This document shows positions 26,288-34,704 of a stretch of DNA of 64,000 nt, piece by piece. This stretch comes from DASUPK01 sp963728875 (GTDB taxonomy: Bacteria; Actinomycetota; Thermoleophilia; Solirubrobacterales; 70-9). Below the pieces are notes generated by a model. That model was not told the origin of the DNA, made no database searches, and saw only the letters and a list, made by a program, of their open reading frames with translations. A program made the translations under genes and the position numbers. Location: NCBI GenBank assembly GCA_963728875.1, contig CAVSLJ010000001.1, positions 744,001 to 808,000 of the forward strand, in the 5' to 3' direction. Every line of letters begins with the position of its first letter. Position 1 is the stretch's first letter.

Positions 26288-27085
26288 CTGACGACGGCGG
26301 GACTCGAGGGCCTGCTCACTCCGCTCAGACAGGACCCGAGCCGCTCGGCGATCCTCACGGACGTCGACGGGACGATCGCGCCGATCACGCTGAATCCGGC
26401 CGACGCCGCCGTGCCGGAGCACACCCGGGACCTTCTGCGCGCCCTGGCCGAGCGCTACGCGCTGGTGGGATGCCTCAGCGGCCGGCGGGCGCTGGACGCC
26501 CGCCGCATCGTGGGACTGGACGAGCTGGCGTACTCAGGCAACCACGGCTTCGAGCTGCTGCTGCCCGGCGAGGAGGAGGTGCGTCCCGATCCCTCGCTCG
26601 ACGGACACGAGGGCGACGCACCGGGATTCGTCGAGGAGCTCGACCGCTCCGAGCTCGCTCGTGTCGGGATCAGGACCGAGGACAAGGGTGCGATCGTCGG
26701 CCTGCATTGGCGCGGCGCCGAGAACGAGGGGGCGGCCGAGTCGCTTGCTCACGAGATCGCCAGCGAGGCCGAGTGGCAGGGCCTGGTCCCGCATCACGGC
26801 CGCAAGGTGCTGGAGATCCGGCCGAACGTCCCGATCAACAAGGGGATCGCCGTGGCGGCCCTGCTCGCGTCGCGAGACCTCGGTGCCGCCCTGTACGGCG
26901 GTGACGACCGCACCGACGTCGACGCCTTCACCGCCCTGCGCACGCTGCGGGAGGACGGCCGGCTGAGCGCGACGGCCTGTATCGGGGTCGCCTCGGATGA
27001 ATCGCCGCCGGAAGTCTCAAGCGAGGCGGACCTGACCGTCGACGGACCGGAGGGATTCGTCCGGGTGCTCGAGGCTCTCCTCTAG
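26288..27085 (+). CDS. otsB: Trehalose-phosphatase-like HAD enzyme (start unclear)
   Basis: About 265 residues. HAD motif I DVDGTIAP, the S of VGCLSGR, the K of INKGIAVAALL and motif IV YGGDDRTDVDAF match trehalose-6-phosphate phosphatase, which releases trehalose. The homologous frame begins about 26290 (GLEGLLTPLRQDPSRSAILT) but has no ATG, GTG or TTG before motif I; GTG 26411 would cut it off. CTG 26288 (GGAGG is adjacent) or a small indel joining the ATG frame at 26272 are possible. No otsA lies nearby. Confidence 0.8.
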   Translation: MTTAGLEGLLTPLRQDPSRSAILTDVDGTIAPITLNPADAAVPEHTRDLLRALAERYALVGCLSGRRALDARRIVGLDELAYSGNHGFELLLPGEEEVRPDPSLDGHEGDAPGFVEELDRSELARVGIRTEDKGAIVGLHWRGAENEGAAESLAHEIASEAEWQGLVPHHGRKVLEIRPNVPINKGIAVAALLASRDLGAALYGGDDRTDVDAFTALRTLREDGRLSATACIGVASDESPPEVSSEADLTVDGPEGFVRVLEALL

Positions 27086-27634
27086 ATGGCCTTCTGCGAC
27101 CTGCTGCGGACGACGGTCCTGCTGGCCGCCGGCGCGGCCACCGCCCTCGCCGCGATCACCGTCGTCACCGTGAGCGCGGCGGACGACACGCTGACGATCT
27201 ACGTTGCGGCCGTCTGGTGGATCGTCGCCCTGGCGGGCGGGATCATTCTCGGGAGCCCTGCACGCGCCGCCGAGGCGATGCGTCCCGCGCTCACCGAGGC
27301 GCGGATGGCCACGGCGCTGCCCGACCTCGGTAACCCGACACGGGCGGCGCTCGCCCGGCTCTGGCCACTGGCGGCCTTCGCCGCGATCGCGGGCGGCCTC
27401 GGCCTGGTCTATTCGGGAGTCGCGGCGATCGGTACGGGCTTCGCGATCGGCGCGGCGCTGTCACTTCGCTCGCGGGAGAGCGCCGTGGCGGCGATCGAGG
27501 AGCGGGACGGCGTTCGCTTCTACGTCGAGCCCGGCTCAGCGCTGCAGCCGGTCAAGCTGGTGCGCACGCCGGGCCTGCGGCGCGACAGGCCCCCGCCGGG
27601 GAGCCCGCCGCCACCGCCGCCCGCCGCCGCCTAA
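27086..27634 (+). CDS. Four-segment membrane protein with proline-rich tail
   Basis: A 182-residue protein whose ATG follows the otsB stop with no gap. It has two pairs of hydrophobic segments (LLAAGAATALAAITVVTV, VWWIVALAGGIILG and two after residue 90), an amphipathic middle and a tail of prolines and alanines. I do not recognise the family. Tight linkage to otsB suggests co-translation, not a known joint task. Its TAA overlaps the convergent exporter's TAG at CTAA. Confidence 0.72.
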   Translation: MAFCDLLRTTVLLAAGAATALAAITVVTVSAADDTLTIYVAAVWWIVALAGGIILGSPARAAEAMRPALTEARMATALPDLGNPTRAALARLWPLAAFAAIAGGLGLVYSGVAAIGTGFAIGAALSLRSRESAVAAIEERDGVRFYVEPGSALQPVKLVRTPGLRRDRPPPGSPPPPPPAAA

Positions 27635-29103
27635 GCGGCTGCAGGTGCTTCTGCTCGGGAGACGTCGGCCTTCGACATCTCGACGTGCGCCTTGCTGTCG
27701 CGGGTCCGGATCAGGACCAGCGTGGCGACGAAGCCCAGGGCCGCGATCACCGCGCCGCCCAGGAACGCGCTCTGGAACCCCTCGGTCAGGCCGTTTGCGA
27801 GGGTCGAGTGACCGGTCGCCATCACGTCATCCGTACGCGAGGTGGCGATGGTCGACAGGACCGCGAGCCCGAGGGCCCCGCCGATCTGCTGCGAGGTATT
27901 GATCAGGCCGCTGGCCAGACCCTGCTCGCGGTCCTCGACTCCGGAGACGGCCGCGATCGTCGACGTGACGAAGCCGAACCCGAGGCCGATCGCCGCCAGC
28001 AGCGACGCGCCGAGGATGTCGGTCAGGAAGCCACCGCCGACCGAGACCTGGCTGAACCACAGCAGCCCGGCGGAGACCGAGAGCATCCCAGCCGCCAGGA
28101 TCGGCTTGAAGCCGAACCGGGTGACGAGCTGGCCGCCGATGCCGGCCGCGACGATGATCGTCACGGCGAGCGGCAGGTAGGACAGCCCGGCGTGGATCGG
28201 GCTGTAGCCCAGCACCTGCTGCATGTAGAGCGAGATGAAATAGAACATCGAGAACAGCGATGCGCCGAGCAGGATGCCGACGACGTTCGCGCCCGTCAGG
28301 GTCCTGAGCCGGAAGATCCGGAAGGGAACCAGAGGCGACTTGGAGCGCTGCTCGATCAGGACGAAGGCCACGATCAGCGCCACCGAGAGTGCCAGCAGGC
28401 TGACGATCTTGGTCGAGCCCCAGCCGGAGCTGCTCGCGTCGAGCAGGGCGTAGGCCAGAACCGAGAGGCCGGCGGTGATGCTCACCGCGCCGGCAGTGTC
28501 GAAGTGCCGCGTTGCGGACTCGGAGCGGCTCTCACCGATCAGGCCGGGCGTGAACGCAAGCGCGATCGCCGCAACCGGGACGTTCACCCACAGGACCCAC
28601 TCCCAGCCCAGTCCGTCGGTGAGGATCCCGCCGAGCAGCACGCCCGCGGCGCCGGCGGAGCCGGCGACGGCGCCCCAGGCCCCGAGGGCCTTGTTGCGCT
28701 CAGCGCCGTCCTTGAAGAGGCTGGTGACGATCGAGAGCGCCGCCGGCGAGACGATCGCCGCGCCCAGGCCCTGAGCGGCACGAGCCGCGATCAGCTGGCC
28801 CTGGGTGGCCGCGAATCCCGCGGCGAGCGAGGCGATGCCCACCACGGCCAGGCCGGTCATGAAGACGCGCCGTCTGCCCAGCAGGTCAGCCGCCCTGCCT
28901 CCGAGCAGAAGGAAGCCACCGAAGGCGATCACGTAGGCGTTGACGACCCAGGGGAGGTTCTCCTCGGAGAAGTCGAGCCCCTTGCCGATGCTCGGCAGTG
29001 CCACGTTGACGATGGACGCATCGAGAACGACGATGAACTGCGCGACGCAGAGCAGGATCAACGCGGTCCAGCGACGCTCTATGTATTCCTGGGCTGTAGT
29101 CAT
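27631..29103 (-). CDS. MFS drug exporter, DHA2 family
   Basis: A 490-residue exporter with 14 predicted segments. It shows VLDASIVNVALPSIG in the first, GGRAADLLGRRRVF (motif A) and the antiporter motif C region GAVAGSAGAAGVLLGGILTD, split as GAVAGSAGAAG and VLLGGILTD. AAAGGAG precedes the ATG by ten bases. It is divergent from a TetR gene with two perfect inverted repeats between, so a drug-inducible pump is likely. It is similar in family to the exporter at 80-1525. Confidence 0.92.
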   Translation of the reverse strand: MTTAQEYIERRWTALILLCVAQFIVVLDASIVNVALPSIGKGLDFSEENLPWVVNAYVIAFGGFLLLGGRAADLLGRRRVFMTGLAVVGIASLAAGFAATQGQLIAARAAQGLGAAIVSPAALSIVTSLFKDGAERNKALGAWGAVAGSAGAAGVLLGGILTDGLGWEWVLWVNVPVAAIALAFTPGLIGESRSESATRHFDTAGAVSITAGLSVLAYALLDASSSGWGSTKIVSLLALSVALIVAFVLIEQRSKSPLVPFRIFRLRTLTGANVVGILLGASLFSMFYFISLYMQQVLGYSPIHAGLSYLPLAVTIIVAAGIGGQLVTRFGFKPILAAGMLSVSAGLLWFSQVSVGGGFLTDILGASLLAAIGLGFGFVTSTIAAVSGVEDREQGLASGLINTSQQIGGALGLAVLSTIATSRTDDVMATGHSTLANGLTEGFQSAFLGGAVIAALGFVATLVLIRTRDSKAHVEMSKADVSRAEAPAAA

Positions 29104-29197
29104 CCCCCTGACTCCTTTCGCAACTCGGGGTGTAGGTGCTCTTTCACTCTTACGACGAACGGGATTGGTTCAGATGGACACCTGGGTTATGCTTATT

Positions 29198-29248
29198 CGG
29201 AACCTGAGTTCCGGTTTCGCTTAGGACTATACGGAATTCAGATTCCGT
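29198..29248. promoter_or_regulatory. Paired perfect operators between DHA2 exporter and TetR
   Basis: CGGAAC-CTGA-GTTCCG (29198-29213) and ACGGAAT-TCAG-ATTCCGT (29231-29248) are perfect inverted repeats with the same GGAA/TTCC half-sites and four-base centres, 34 bases apart. They lie in the 204-base divergent gap and are the likely sites of the adjacent TetR protein. Confidence 0.7.
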
Positions 29249-29307
29249 TTGCGTGCAGGTCGTCACACAACCGCGATTTCGGCTTCACTCGCATTAGGCT
29301 CGATCCC

Positions 29308-29944
29308 ATGGCCGCCACCAAGACAAAGCCCGAGTCGGTACCCGCGCAGAGGGCGGACGCCCGGCGCAACCGCGAGGCGATCAAGAAGGCGGCCCGTGCC
29401 GGCTTCGCCGAGCAGGGCTTCGACTGCCAGATGGAGGACATCGCCCGCACTGCCGGGGTTGGCGTCGGCACCGTCTACCGCCACTTCCCCAACAAGGAGG
29501 CGCTGCTCGACGCCCTGGTCGCGGACCGTTTCGAGCGGCTCGCGGAGGAGACCGCGAAGGCCCTCGAGAAGGACGATCCGTGGGAGGCCTTCTGTGAGCT
29601 GATGCGCTGGTCGGCCGAGTACCAGGCCGAGGACCGAGGCCTCTCGCGAGGTGCTCGGCTCCCGTCCGCTGGTCGGGGAGGCGGCAGCCGTGAAGTCGGG
29701 ACTCGTCGAGCTCAGCGGCAAGCTGATGCGGAAGGCCCAGCGCGCGGGGAAGATGCGCAAGGACCTCCTCGTCGAGGACATCCCGACGATGGTCTGCGGC
29801 CTGAGCGCCGTGACCGGCTCGGCTCAGGGCAGCATGCCGGCGATGAACTGGGAGCGCTTCCTCGAGGTGATGCTCGACGGCATGCGGGCACCGGGCAACG
29901 CCAAGCTGCCGGCGCCCAGGGCTCGGCTCAACCAGCCGCGCTAG
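29308..29944 (+). pseudogene. TetR family regulator, broken by one-base frameshift
   Basis: The N-terminal helix-turn-helix (REAIKKAARAGFAEQGF, VGVGTVYRHFPNKEALLDAL) reads from ATG 29308 to about 29646. The natural continuation EVLGSRPLVGEAAAVKSGL is one frame over, starting with GAG at 29648, so base 29647 appears to be extra. As read, the first frame goes on to non-homologous sequence ending at 30021 and the C-terminal half (to TAG 29944) has no partner. Either the repressor is lost, which would leave the exporter unregulated, or the base is a sequence error. Intact length would be about 211 residues. Confidence 0.82.
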
Positions 29945-31680
29945 CCGGGCCGTTTCGCGCCGCTTGCGCAGCGGCGCGAACGAGCGCCAGGGCCGCGTGT
30001 TCGCGATCTGCTTCGCGATAGCCAGGCCCGGCGAGCGGTGGCGACCGAGTACTTCATGTTCGACAGCGTGTCCGTACCGTGGGCGTCGGTGTTGCAGACG
30101 ATCCACGCCCCATCCTCCGCCGCCAGCTTGGCATGGCCTTCGTTCAGGTCGCGTCGGTTCGGGTTGCCGTTGATCTCCAGCATCGTCCCCGTGCGGACGG
30201 CCGCCTCCGCGATCCTCTCGATGTCGACGCCGTAGGGCTCGCGCCGCAGCAGGAGGCGGCCGGTGAGGTGGCCGATGCAGTCGACCAGCGGGTGCTCCAT
30301 GGCGGCGATCACGCGCTCCGTCATCGCCTTCGTCGAGATGTTGAACGAGGTGTGGACGCTGCAGATCACCCAGTCGAGCTCGGCCAGGAGCTCGTCGGGG
30401 TAGTCGGGCTCCCCCTTGGTGCCGATGTTGACCTCGGAGCCGGCGAGCAGCCGAAAGCCGCGGGGCGCCTTCTCGTTCCAGGCGCGAATCTCCTCGATCC
30501 GCTTGGCGAGCTGCCTGGGGGTGACGTCGTTGCCGAAGCCGTGGCTCGCGGAGTGGTCGGTGACCGCCAGGTAGGCGTAGCCGCGCTTGCGGGCTGCCTC
30601 CGCCATCTCCTCCAGGGATTGGCGACCATCCGAGAGGGTCGTGTGGCAGTGCAGATCGCCGCGGATGTCCTCGATCGTGACGAGCTCAGGCAGCTCCCCG
30701 GTATCCCCTGCCTCGATCTCTCCGCGGCCCTCGCGGAGCTCGGGCTCGATGTACGGCAGGCCGAGCAGCTCGTAGACACCCGCCTCATCGGCGAACTTGT
30801 GGACCTTCTTGCCCTCGACCTCGGCGACGCCGTATTCGCTGACCGAGAGCCCGCGCGCCTGGGCGCGCTCCCGCAGTTGCACGTTGTGGGCGGCCGACCC
30901 GGTGAAGTGCTGGAGCAGATCGCCGAATTCGTCCTCCGAGCCGATCCGCAGGTCGACCTTGAGCCCCGAATGGGTGAGGACGCTGGCCGCAGCGTCGCCG
31001 CCGCGCCTCGTCTCCGCCGAGAGACCGTGGGTCGCGAGCGCGTCGGCGAGAGCCGCCGAGTCGTCGGTGGTCGCGATCAGGTCGAGGTCCTTGCAGGTCT
31101 CCGCCCAGCGGCGGGCCGAGCCGGCGATCTCGATCCTGTTCGCCACACCGATCTCGAGGAGGTCGCGGCGGATCTCGTCACCGATCGGCAGGACCTGTGA
31201 GAGAAGCAGCCGCTCCCCGATGCCGTCCTCGGTCACTCCCTCGAGCGAGGCCAGGATGTTCTCCTCGGTCTTCGGCCCCAGCCCCCGGATGCCGGCGATC
31301 TTCCCGCGCTCGGCGGCCTCCTTGAGCTGCGTCAGGCTCTCGACGCCGATCTCGTCGTAGATCCGCTTCGCGGTCTTCGCTCCCAGGCCCGGAACCCGGG
31401 TCACCTCGACGAGCGTCGCCGGGAACTTGGCCTTGAGCTTGTCGGCCGAGGGGATGCTGCCGATCTCGATCAGCGTCTCGATCTTCTCCGCCAGGGTCTT
31501 GCCGACGTTGGGGAGCTCCGTGAGGCGGCCCTCGTCCGCCAGCTGCTCGATCGAGACCGGGCTGTCCGCGATGGTCCTAGCGGCCTCCCTGTAGGCGAGC
31601 ACTCGAAAGCGGTCGGCGCCGTCCAGCTCATAGAGGATCCCGAGCTCCCTCAGGGCCGCGGCTATCTCAGCGTTGCGCAT
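29941..31680 (-). CDS. polX: DNA polymerase/3'-5' exonuclease PolX
   Basis: A 579-residue family X polymerase fused to a PHP nuclease, used in gap-filling base excision repair. Order: N-terminal helix-hairpin-helix region (LPNVGKTLAEKI, VPGLGAKTAKRIYDEI), palm (IEIAGSARRWAETCKDLDLI with DLDLI), then PHP domain from DLHCHTTLSDG, DHSASHG, GSEVNIG and CNTDAHG. The catalytic GS motif is present as AGSARR. After ARRAWL the annotated frame turns to Arg/Ser-rich sequence; the minus-one frame reads KQIANTRPWRSFAPLRKR, the normal PolX tail, so the last 24 codons are probably shifted. Confidence 0.92.
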   Translation of the reverse strand: MRNAEIAAALRELGILYELDGADRFRVLAYREAARTIADSPVSIEQLADEGRLTELPNVGKTLAEKIETLIEIGSIPSADKLKAKFPATLVEVTRVPGLGAKTAKRIYDEIGVESLTQLKEAAERGKIAGIRGLGPKTEENILASLEGVTEDGIGERLLLSQVLPIGDEIRRDLLEIGVANRIEIAGSARRWAETCKDLDLIATTDDSAALADALATHGLSAETRRGGDAAASVLTHSGLKVDLRIGSEDEFGDLLQHFTGSAAHNVQLRERAQARGLSVSEYGVAEVEGKKVHKFADEAGVYELLGLPYIEPELREGRGEIEAGDTGELPELVTIEDIRGDLHCHTTLSDGRQSLEEMAEAARKRGYAYLAVTDHSASHGFGNDVTPRQLAKRIEEIRAWNEKAPRGFRLLAGSEVNIGTKGEPDYPDELLAELDWVICSVHTSFNISTKAMTERVIAAMEHPLVDCIGHLTGRLLLRREPYGVDIERIAEAAVRTGTMLEINGNPNRRDLNEGHAKLAAEDGAWIVCNTDAHGTDTLSNMKYSVATARRAWLSRSRSRTRGPGARSRRCASGAKRPG

Positions 31681-31715
31681 GCCTCAAAGCTAGTGGGGAC
31701 GGCTATCTTGCCGCC

Positions 31716-32441
31716 GTGCCCGCCGCCCCTCCCCAGGCGCCGGAGGTCTGGGTCATCCTGCCGACCTACAACGAGGCCGAGAACCTCGAGCGGATCGTCG
31801 GCGCCGTCTTGGAGCACCTGCCGGAGTCGCGCCGGGTCCTGATCGTCGACGACAACTCCCCTGACGGAACGGGCGAGATCGCCGATCGGCTGGCGGAGGG
31901 GGACGAGTCCATCGCGGTGCTCCACCGGGACCGCAAGGAGGGCCTCGGTCCGGCGTACCTGGCGGGGTTCCGGGTCGCGCTCGACGGCGGCGCCGACCGG
32001 ATCATCGAGATGGACGCCGACTTCTCCCACGACCCGAGCTATCTCCCCCGATTGATCGAGGCGACCGAGCGGGCCGATCTCGCCATCGGCAGCCGGTACG
32101 TGCCCGGCGGCGGGATCACCGACTGGGGCCCGATGCGGCGATTCATCAGCCGCGGCGGCAGCGCCTATGCGCGGGCGGCGCTCGGCGTGCCCATCAGGGA
32201 CCTGACCGGCGGCTTCAAGTGCTTCCGCCGGATCGTGCTCGAGACGATCGACCTGGGCACGATCGAGGCACGCGGCTATGCGTTCCAGGTCGAGACGACC
32301 TATCGCGCGATCAAGGCGGGATTCCGGGTGGTGGAGGTCCCGATCGTGTTCAGGGACCGCACCGATGGGACATCGAAGATGAGCAGGGCGATCGTCGCCG
32401 AGGCGATGTGGCGGGTGCCCGTGATGCGCTTCCGGCGCTGA
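31716..32441 (+). CDS. Polyprenol-phosphate mannosyltransferase-like GT2
   Basis: A 241-residue glycosyltransferase with a GTG start. Family 2 marks: VILPTYNEAENLERIV, IVDDNSPDGTGEIAD, the metal-binding EMDADFSHDP (DAD) and the GSRYVPGGGITDWG acceptor loop. This is the pattern of dolichol-/polyprenol-phosphate mannose synthase, with no C-terminal membrane domain. It would supply polyprenyl-phosphate mannose to GT-C enzymes such as the GT87 protein at 14361-15572. It is divergent from polX by 35 bases. Confidence 0.9.
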   Translation: MPAAPPQAPEVWVILPTYNEAENLERIVGAVLEHLPESRRVLIVDDNSPDGTGEIADRLAEGDESIAVLHRDRKEGLGPAYLAGFRVALDGGADRIIEMDADFSHDPSYLPRLIEATERADLAIGSRYVPGGGITDWGPMRRFISRGGSAYARAALGVPIRDLTGGFKCFRRIVLETIDLGTIEARGYAFQVETTYRAIKAGFRVVEVPIVFRDRTDGTSKMSRAIVAEAMWRVPVMRFRR

Positions 32442-32526
32442 TGGATCGCTTCACTTTGTATAGTAACGCTGGACCGCCGGGCTAGACTGAACAACGATCC
32501 CTTCAACCTCTACCTAGGAGACCACC

Positions 32527-32853
32527 GTGCCGGGCAAGCTCAATGATGTGACCGACGCCACTTTCCAGTCCGACGTGCTCGATGCCGAGGGCGCGGTGCT
32601 CGTCGACTTCTGGGCTCCGTGGTGCGGTCCGTGCCGAGTGGTCCATCCCGTCCTCGAGGAGATCGATTCCGAGCGCGAGGACCTCAAGATCGTCAGCCTC
32701 AACACGGACGAGAACCCGCAGACCGCGGCCAAGTACGAGGTCCTCTCCATTCCGACGATGATCGTCTTCAAGGACGGCGAGGTCGCCACCCGCCTGGTCG
32801 GCGCCAGGCCGAAGGCGCGGCTCGAGTCCGAGCTCGAGCCGGTGCTCGCTTAA
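32527..32853 (+). CDS. trxA: Thioredoxin
   Basis: A 108-residue protein with the active-site WAPWCGPCRVVHP and the cis-proline loop SIPTMIVFKDGE. GTG start with AGGAG eight bases upstream. It is a general disulfide reductant in the cytoplasm. The leader (32442-32526) has TATAGT (32459-32464) and TAGACT (32483-32488) as candidate -10 boxes. Its TAA overlaps the convergent TetR stop at TTAA. No thioredoxin reductase is near. Confidence 0.95.
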   Translation: MPGKLNDVTDATFQSDVLDAEGAVLVDFWAPWCGPCRVVHPVLEEIDSEREDLKIVSLNTDENPQTAAKYEVLSIPTMIVFKDGEVATRLVGARPKARLESELEPVLA

Positions 32854-33554
32854 CTGATCTTCTTCTCGTAACCGTCGAAGAGGATCTTCAAGCCGCGCTC
32901 GAAGCGCCGGTCGTTCGCCTCGCCTGAGAAGTTCTCCATCACCCGCTCCATGGCGGCCAGCAGGTCTCCTCGGAAGAGCTTGCTGGCATTCGGATACTCG
33001 CCGGTCGCCAGGGCGGACTCGAAGAAAGCGATGCCCGACTCCGCCATATTCGGATCGCCCTCCGCGTCATACCTCTCCTGCAGCACCTCCCGCACCGCAA
33101 ACCCGAAGACGTAGTCGTCCACCAGGGCGACCAGCTCGAGCCGGTCACGAGGCGGTACCCGCAGCTTGCGGACGGCCGCCAGGGACTGCTCGAAGTGTTT
33201 GAGGCCGTTCGGCCCCGATTGCGCCGGCTCGCCCATCGCCTCGACGACCCACGGGTGCCGCTTGAAGGCATTCCGAGTTGCACGAGCGAGCCTGGTCAGC
33301 GCCTTGCGCCAGTTTTCCGAGAGCTCTTCGTCGGGAATGATGAGCTCTGCCCCCACTGCGTTCCACATCAAGGCGAGCAGCTCGTCCTTGTTGCGGACGT
33401 AGTGGTAGAGCGTCATCGTGCCGGCTCCGAGCTCCCGAGCGAGTCGCCGCATCGAAACCGCTTCGAACCCGTCGGCATCGGCGATCTTCACCGCCGTCTC
33501 TCCGATCTGCTTCCGGGAGAGGCCGGCTCTCCTGGCTCCGGGCTCTTCTCGCAT
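32850..33554 (-). CDS. TetR family regulator of the DrrAB-type exporter
   Basis: A 234-residue repressor. The helix-turn-helix is KQIGETAVKIADADGF to TMTLYHYVRNKDELLAL, followed by a TetR_C (tetracycline-repressor-type) domain. ATG 33554 is chosen because GGAGGAGG lies about eight bases upstream; ATG 33653 is in frame but has no such site. It is divergent from an ABC exporter operon across a gap with a 13-base inverted repeat, so it is the likely repressor of both. Confidence 0.88.
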   Translation of the reverse strand: MREEPGARRAGLSRKQIGETAVKIADADGFEAVSMRRLARELGAGTMTLYHYVRNKDELLALMWNAVGAELIIPDEELSENWRKALTRLARATRNAFKRHPWVVEAMGEPAQSGPNGLKHFEQSLAAVRKLRVPPRDRLELVALVDDYVFGFAVREVLQERYDAEGDPNMAESGIAFFESALATGEYPNASKLFRGDLLAAMERVMENFSGEANDRRFERGLKILFDGYEKKIS

Positions 33555-33654
33555 CCAGATGACCTCCTCCGCCTGCTGCCTGTTGGCGCGAGATCGGCGG
33601 TCGGTCCGAGGGCGAACCTGCCTGTTGCGGGAGCTTTGTGGACGAGACGACATA

Positions 33655-33712
33655 TCGTACAGCGTACTGCTACAGTGCTCGTACGCTGTACGACCACAAC
33701 GTACGAGGTACG
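33655..33712. promoter_or_regulatory. Long inverted repeat operators before the ABC exporter
   Basis: TCGTACAGCGTAC (33655-33667) is exactly inverted as GTACGCTGTACGA (33681-33693). A direct doublet GTACGA-G-GTACGA follows at 33701-33713, right before the ATP-binding gene's ATG at 33715. The pattern fits binding by the divergent TetR protein. Confidence 0.72.
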
Positions 33713-33714
33713 AA

Positions 33715-34704
33715 ATGAGTGAACAAAACGCAATCGTCGCCGAGGGCCTGAGCAAGCGATACGACGAGCTCTGGGCCCTCCGCGACGTCGACTTCGCAGT
33801 TCCCGTCGGTTCGGTGCTCGGCCTGCTCGGCCACAACGGCGCCGGCAAGACCACAGCGATCCGCATCCTCACCACGCTGGCGGAGCCGACCTCGGGCGAA
33901 GCCCGTGTGGCCGGCTTCGATGTGGCGAGCGAGGGCGCGCGGGTGCGAGAGCGCATCGGCGTGGCCGGGCAGTCCGCAACGGTCGACGACCTGCTGACCG
34001 CGAGGGCGAACCTCGAGATGGTCGGCCGCCTCTATCACCTCCCGAAGGCGGAGGTGCGGAGCCGGGCGGACGAGCTGCTCGAACGGCTCGGCCTCGCCGA
34101 CGTGGGTGACCGGCTGGTGAAGACGTTTTCGGGCGGGATGCGGCGCCGCCTCGACCTGGCTGCAAGTCTGGTCGCGGATCCGCCGGTCCTCTTCCTCGAT
34201 GAGCCGACGACCGGGCTCGATCCGGAGGCCCGGGTCGACCTCTGGGGCCTGCTCCGCGAGCTGGTGGGCGGCGGGACGACGCTGCTGCTCACCACGCAGT
34301 ACCTGGATGAGGCGGATCAGCTGGCGGATTCCATCGTCGTCCTCGATCGAGGGCGCGTCATCGAGGAGGGATCGCCGGCGGAGCTCAAGTCCAGAGTCGG
34401 CGGGGAGCGAGTGGTGATCAACGTCTCCGGGACGCAGGAGATCCCGCCCGCGTCGAACGCGCTGGCTCGTTTCGCCGACGGACGCATCGACAGCGACCCT
34501 GACGAGCTGCTGGTCACCGCACCGGTGCAGCGCGGAACTCGTCTGATCGAGGTGGTCCGAGCCCTGGATCAGGAGGGGATCGACGCGGCGGACGTCCACC
34601 GGCGTGAGCCGACGCTCGACGACGTCTTCCTCACCCTGACCGGCACAAAGCGGGTCGAGCCGACCCCAACCGATGAGCACGAGCTCGAGGAGGTGGCAGC
34701 CTGA
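33715..34704 (+). CDS. ABC exporter ATP-binding protein, DrrA-like
   Basis: A 329-residue ATPase. Walker A GHNGAGKTT, Q-loop GQSATVDDLLTARANLEM (split as GQSATVDDLL and TARANLEM), ABC signature FSGGMRRRLDLA, Walker B LFLDEPTTGLD and the switch His region replaced by Gln in LLTTQYLDEAD, as is normal in DrrA-type proteins. The C-terminal 90 residues are the DrrA-family extension. With the overlapping permease it makes a drug exporter. The ATG follows the operators directly. Confidence 0.92.
   Translation: MSEQNAIVAEGLSKRYDELWALRDVDFAVPVGSVLGLLGHNGAGKTTAIRILTTLAEPTSGEARVAGFDVASEGARVRERIGVAGQSATVDDLLTARANLEMVGRLYHLPKAEVRSRADELLERLGLADVGDRLVKTFSGGMRRRLDLAASLVADPPVLFLDEPTTGLDPEARVDLWGLLRELVGGGTTLLLTTQYLDEADQLADSIVVLDRGRVIEEGSPAELKSRVGGERVVINVSGTQEIPPASNALARFADGRIDSDPDELLVTAPVQRGTRLIEVVRALDQEGIDAADVHRREPTLDDVFLTLTGTKRVEPTPTDEHELEEVAA

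Noticed and set aside
27685..29307. Long plus-strand frame antisense to the DHA2 exporter
   Set aside because: Composition is Asp/Gln/Arg-rich without motif and opposite a clear MFS gene; only the TetR part after 29308 is real.
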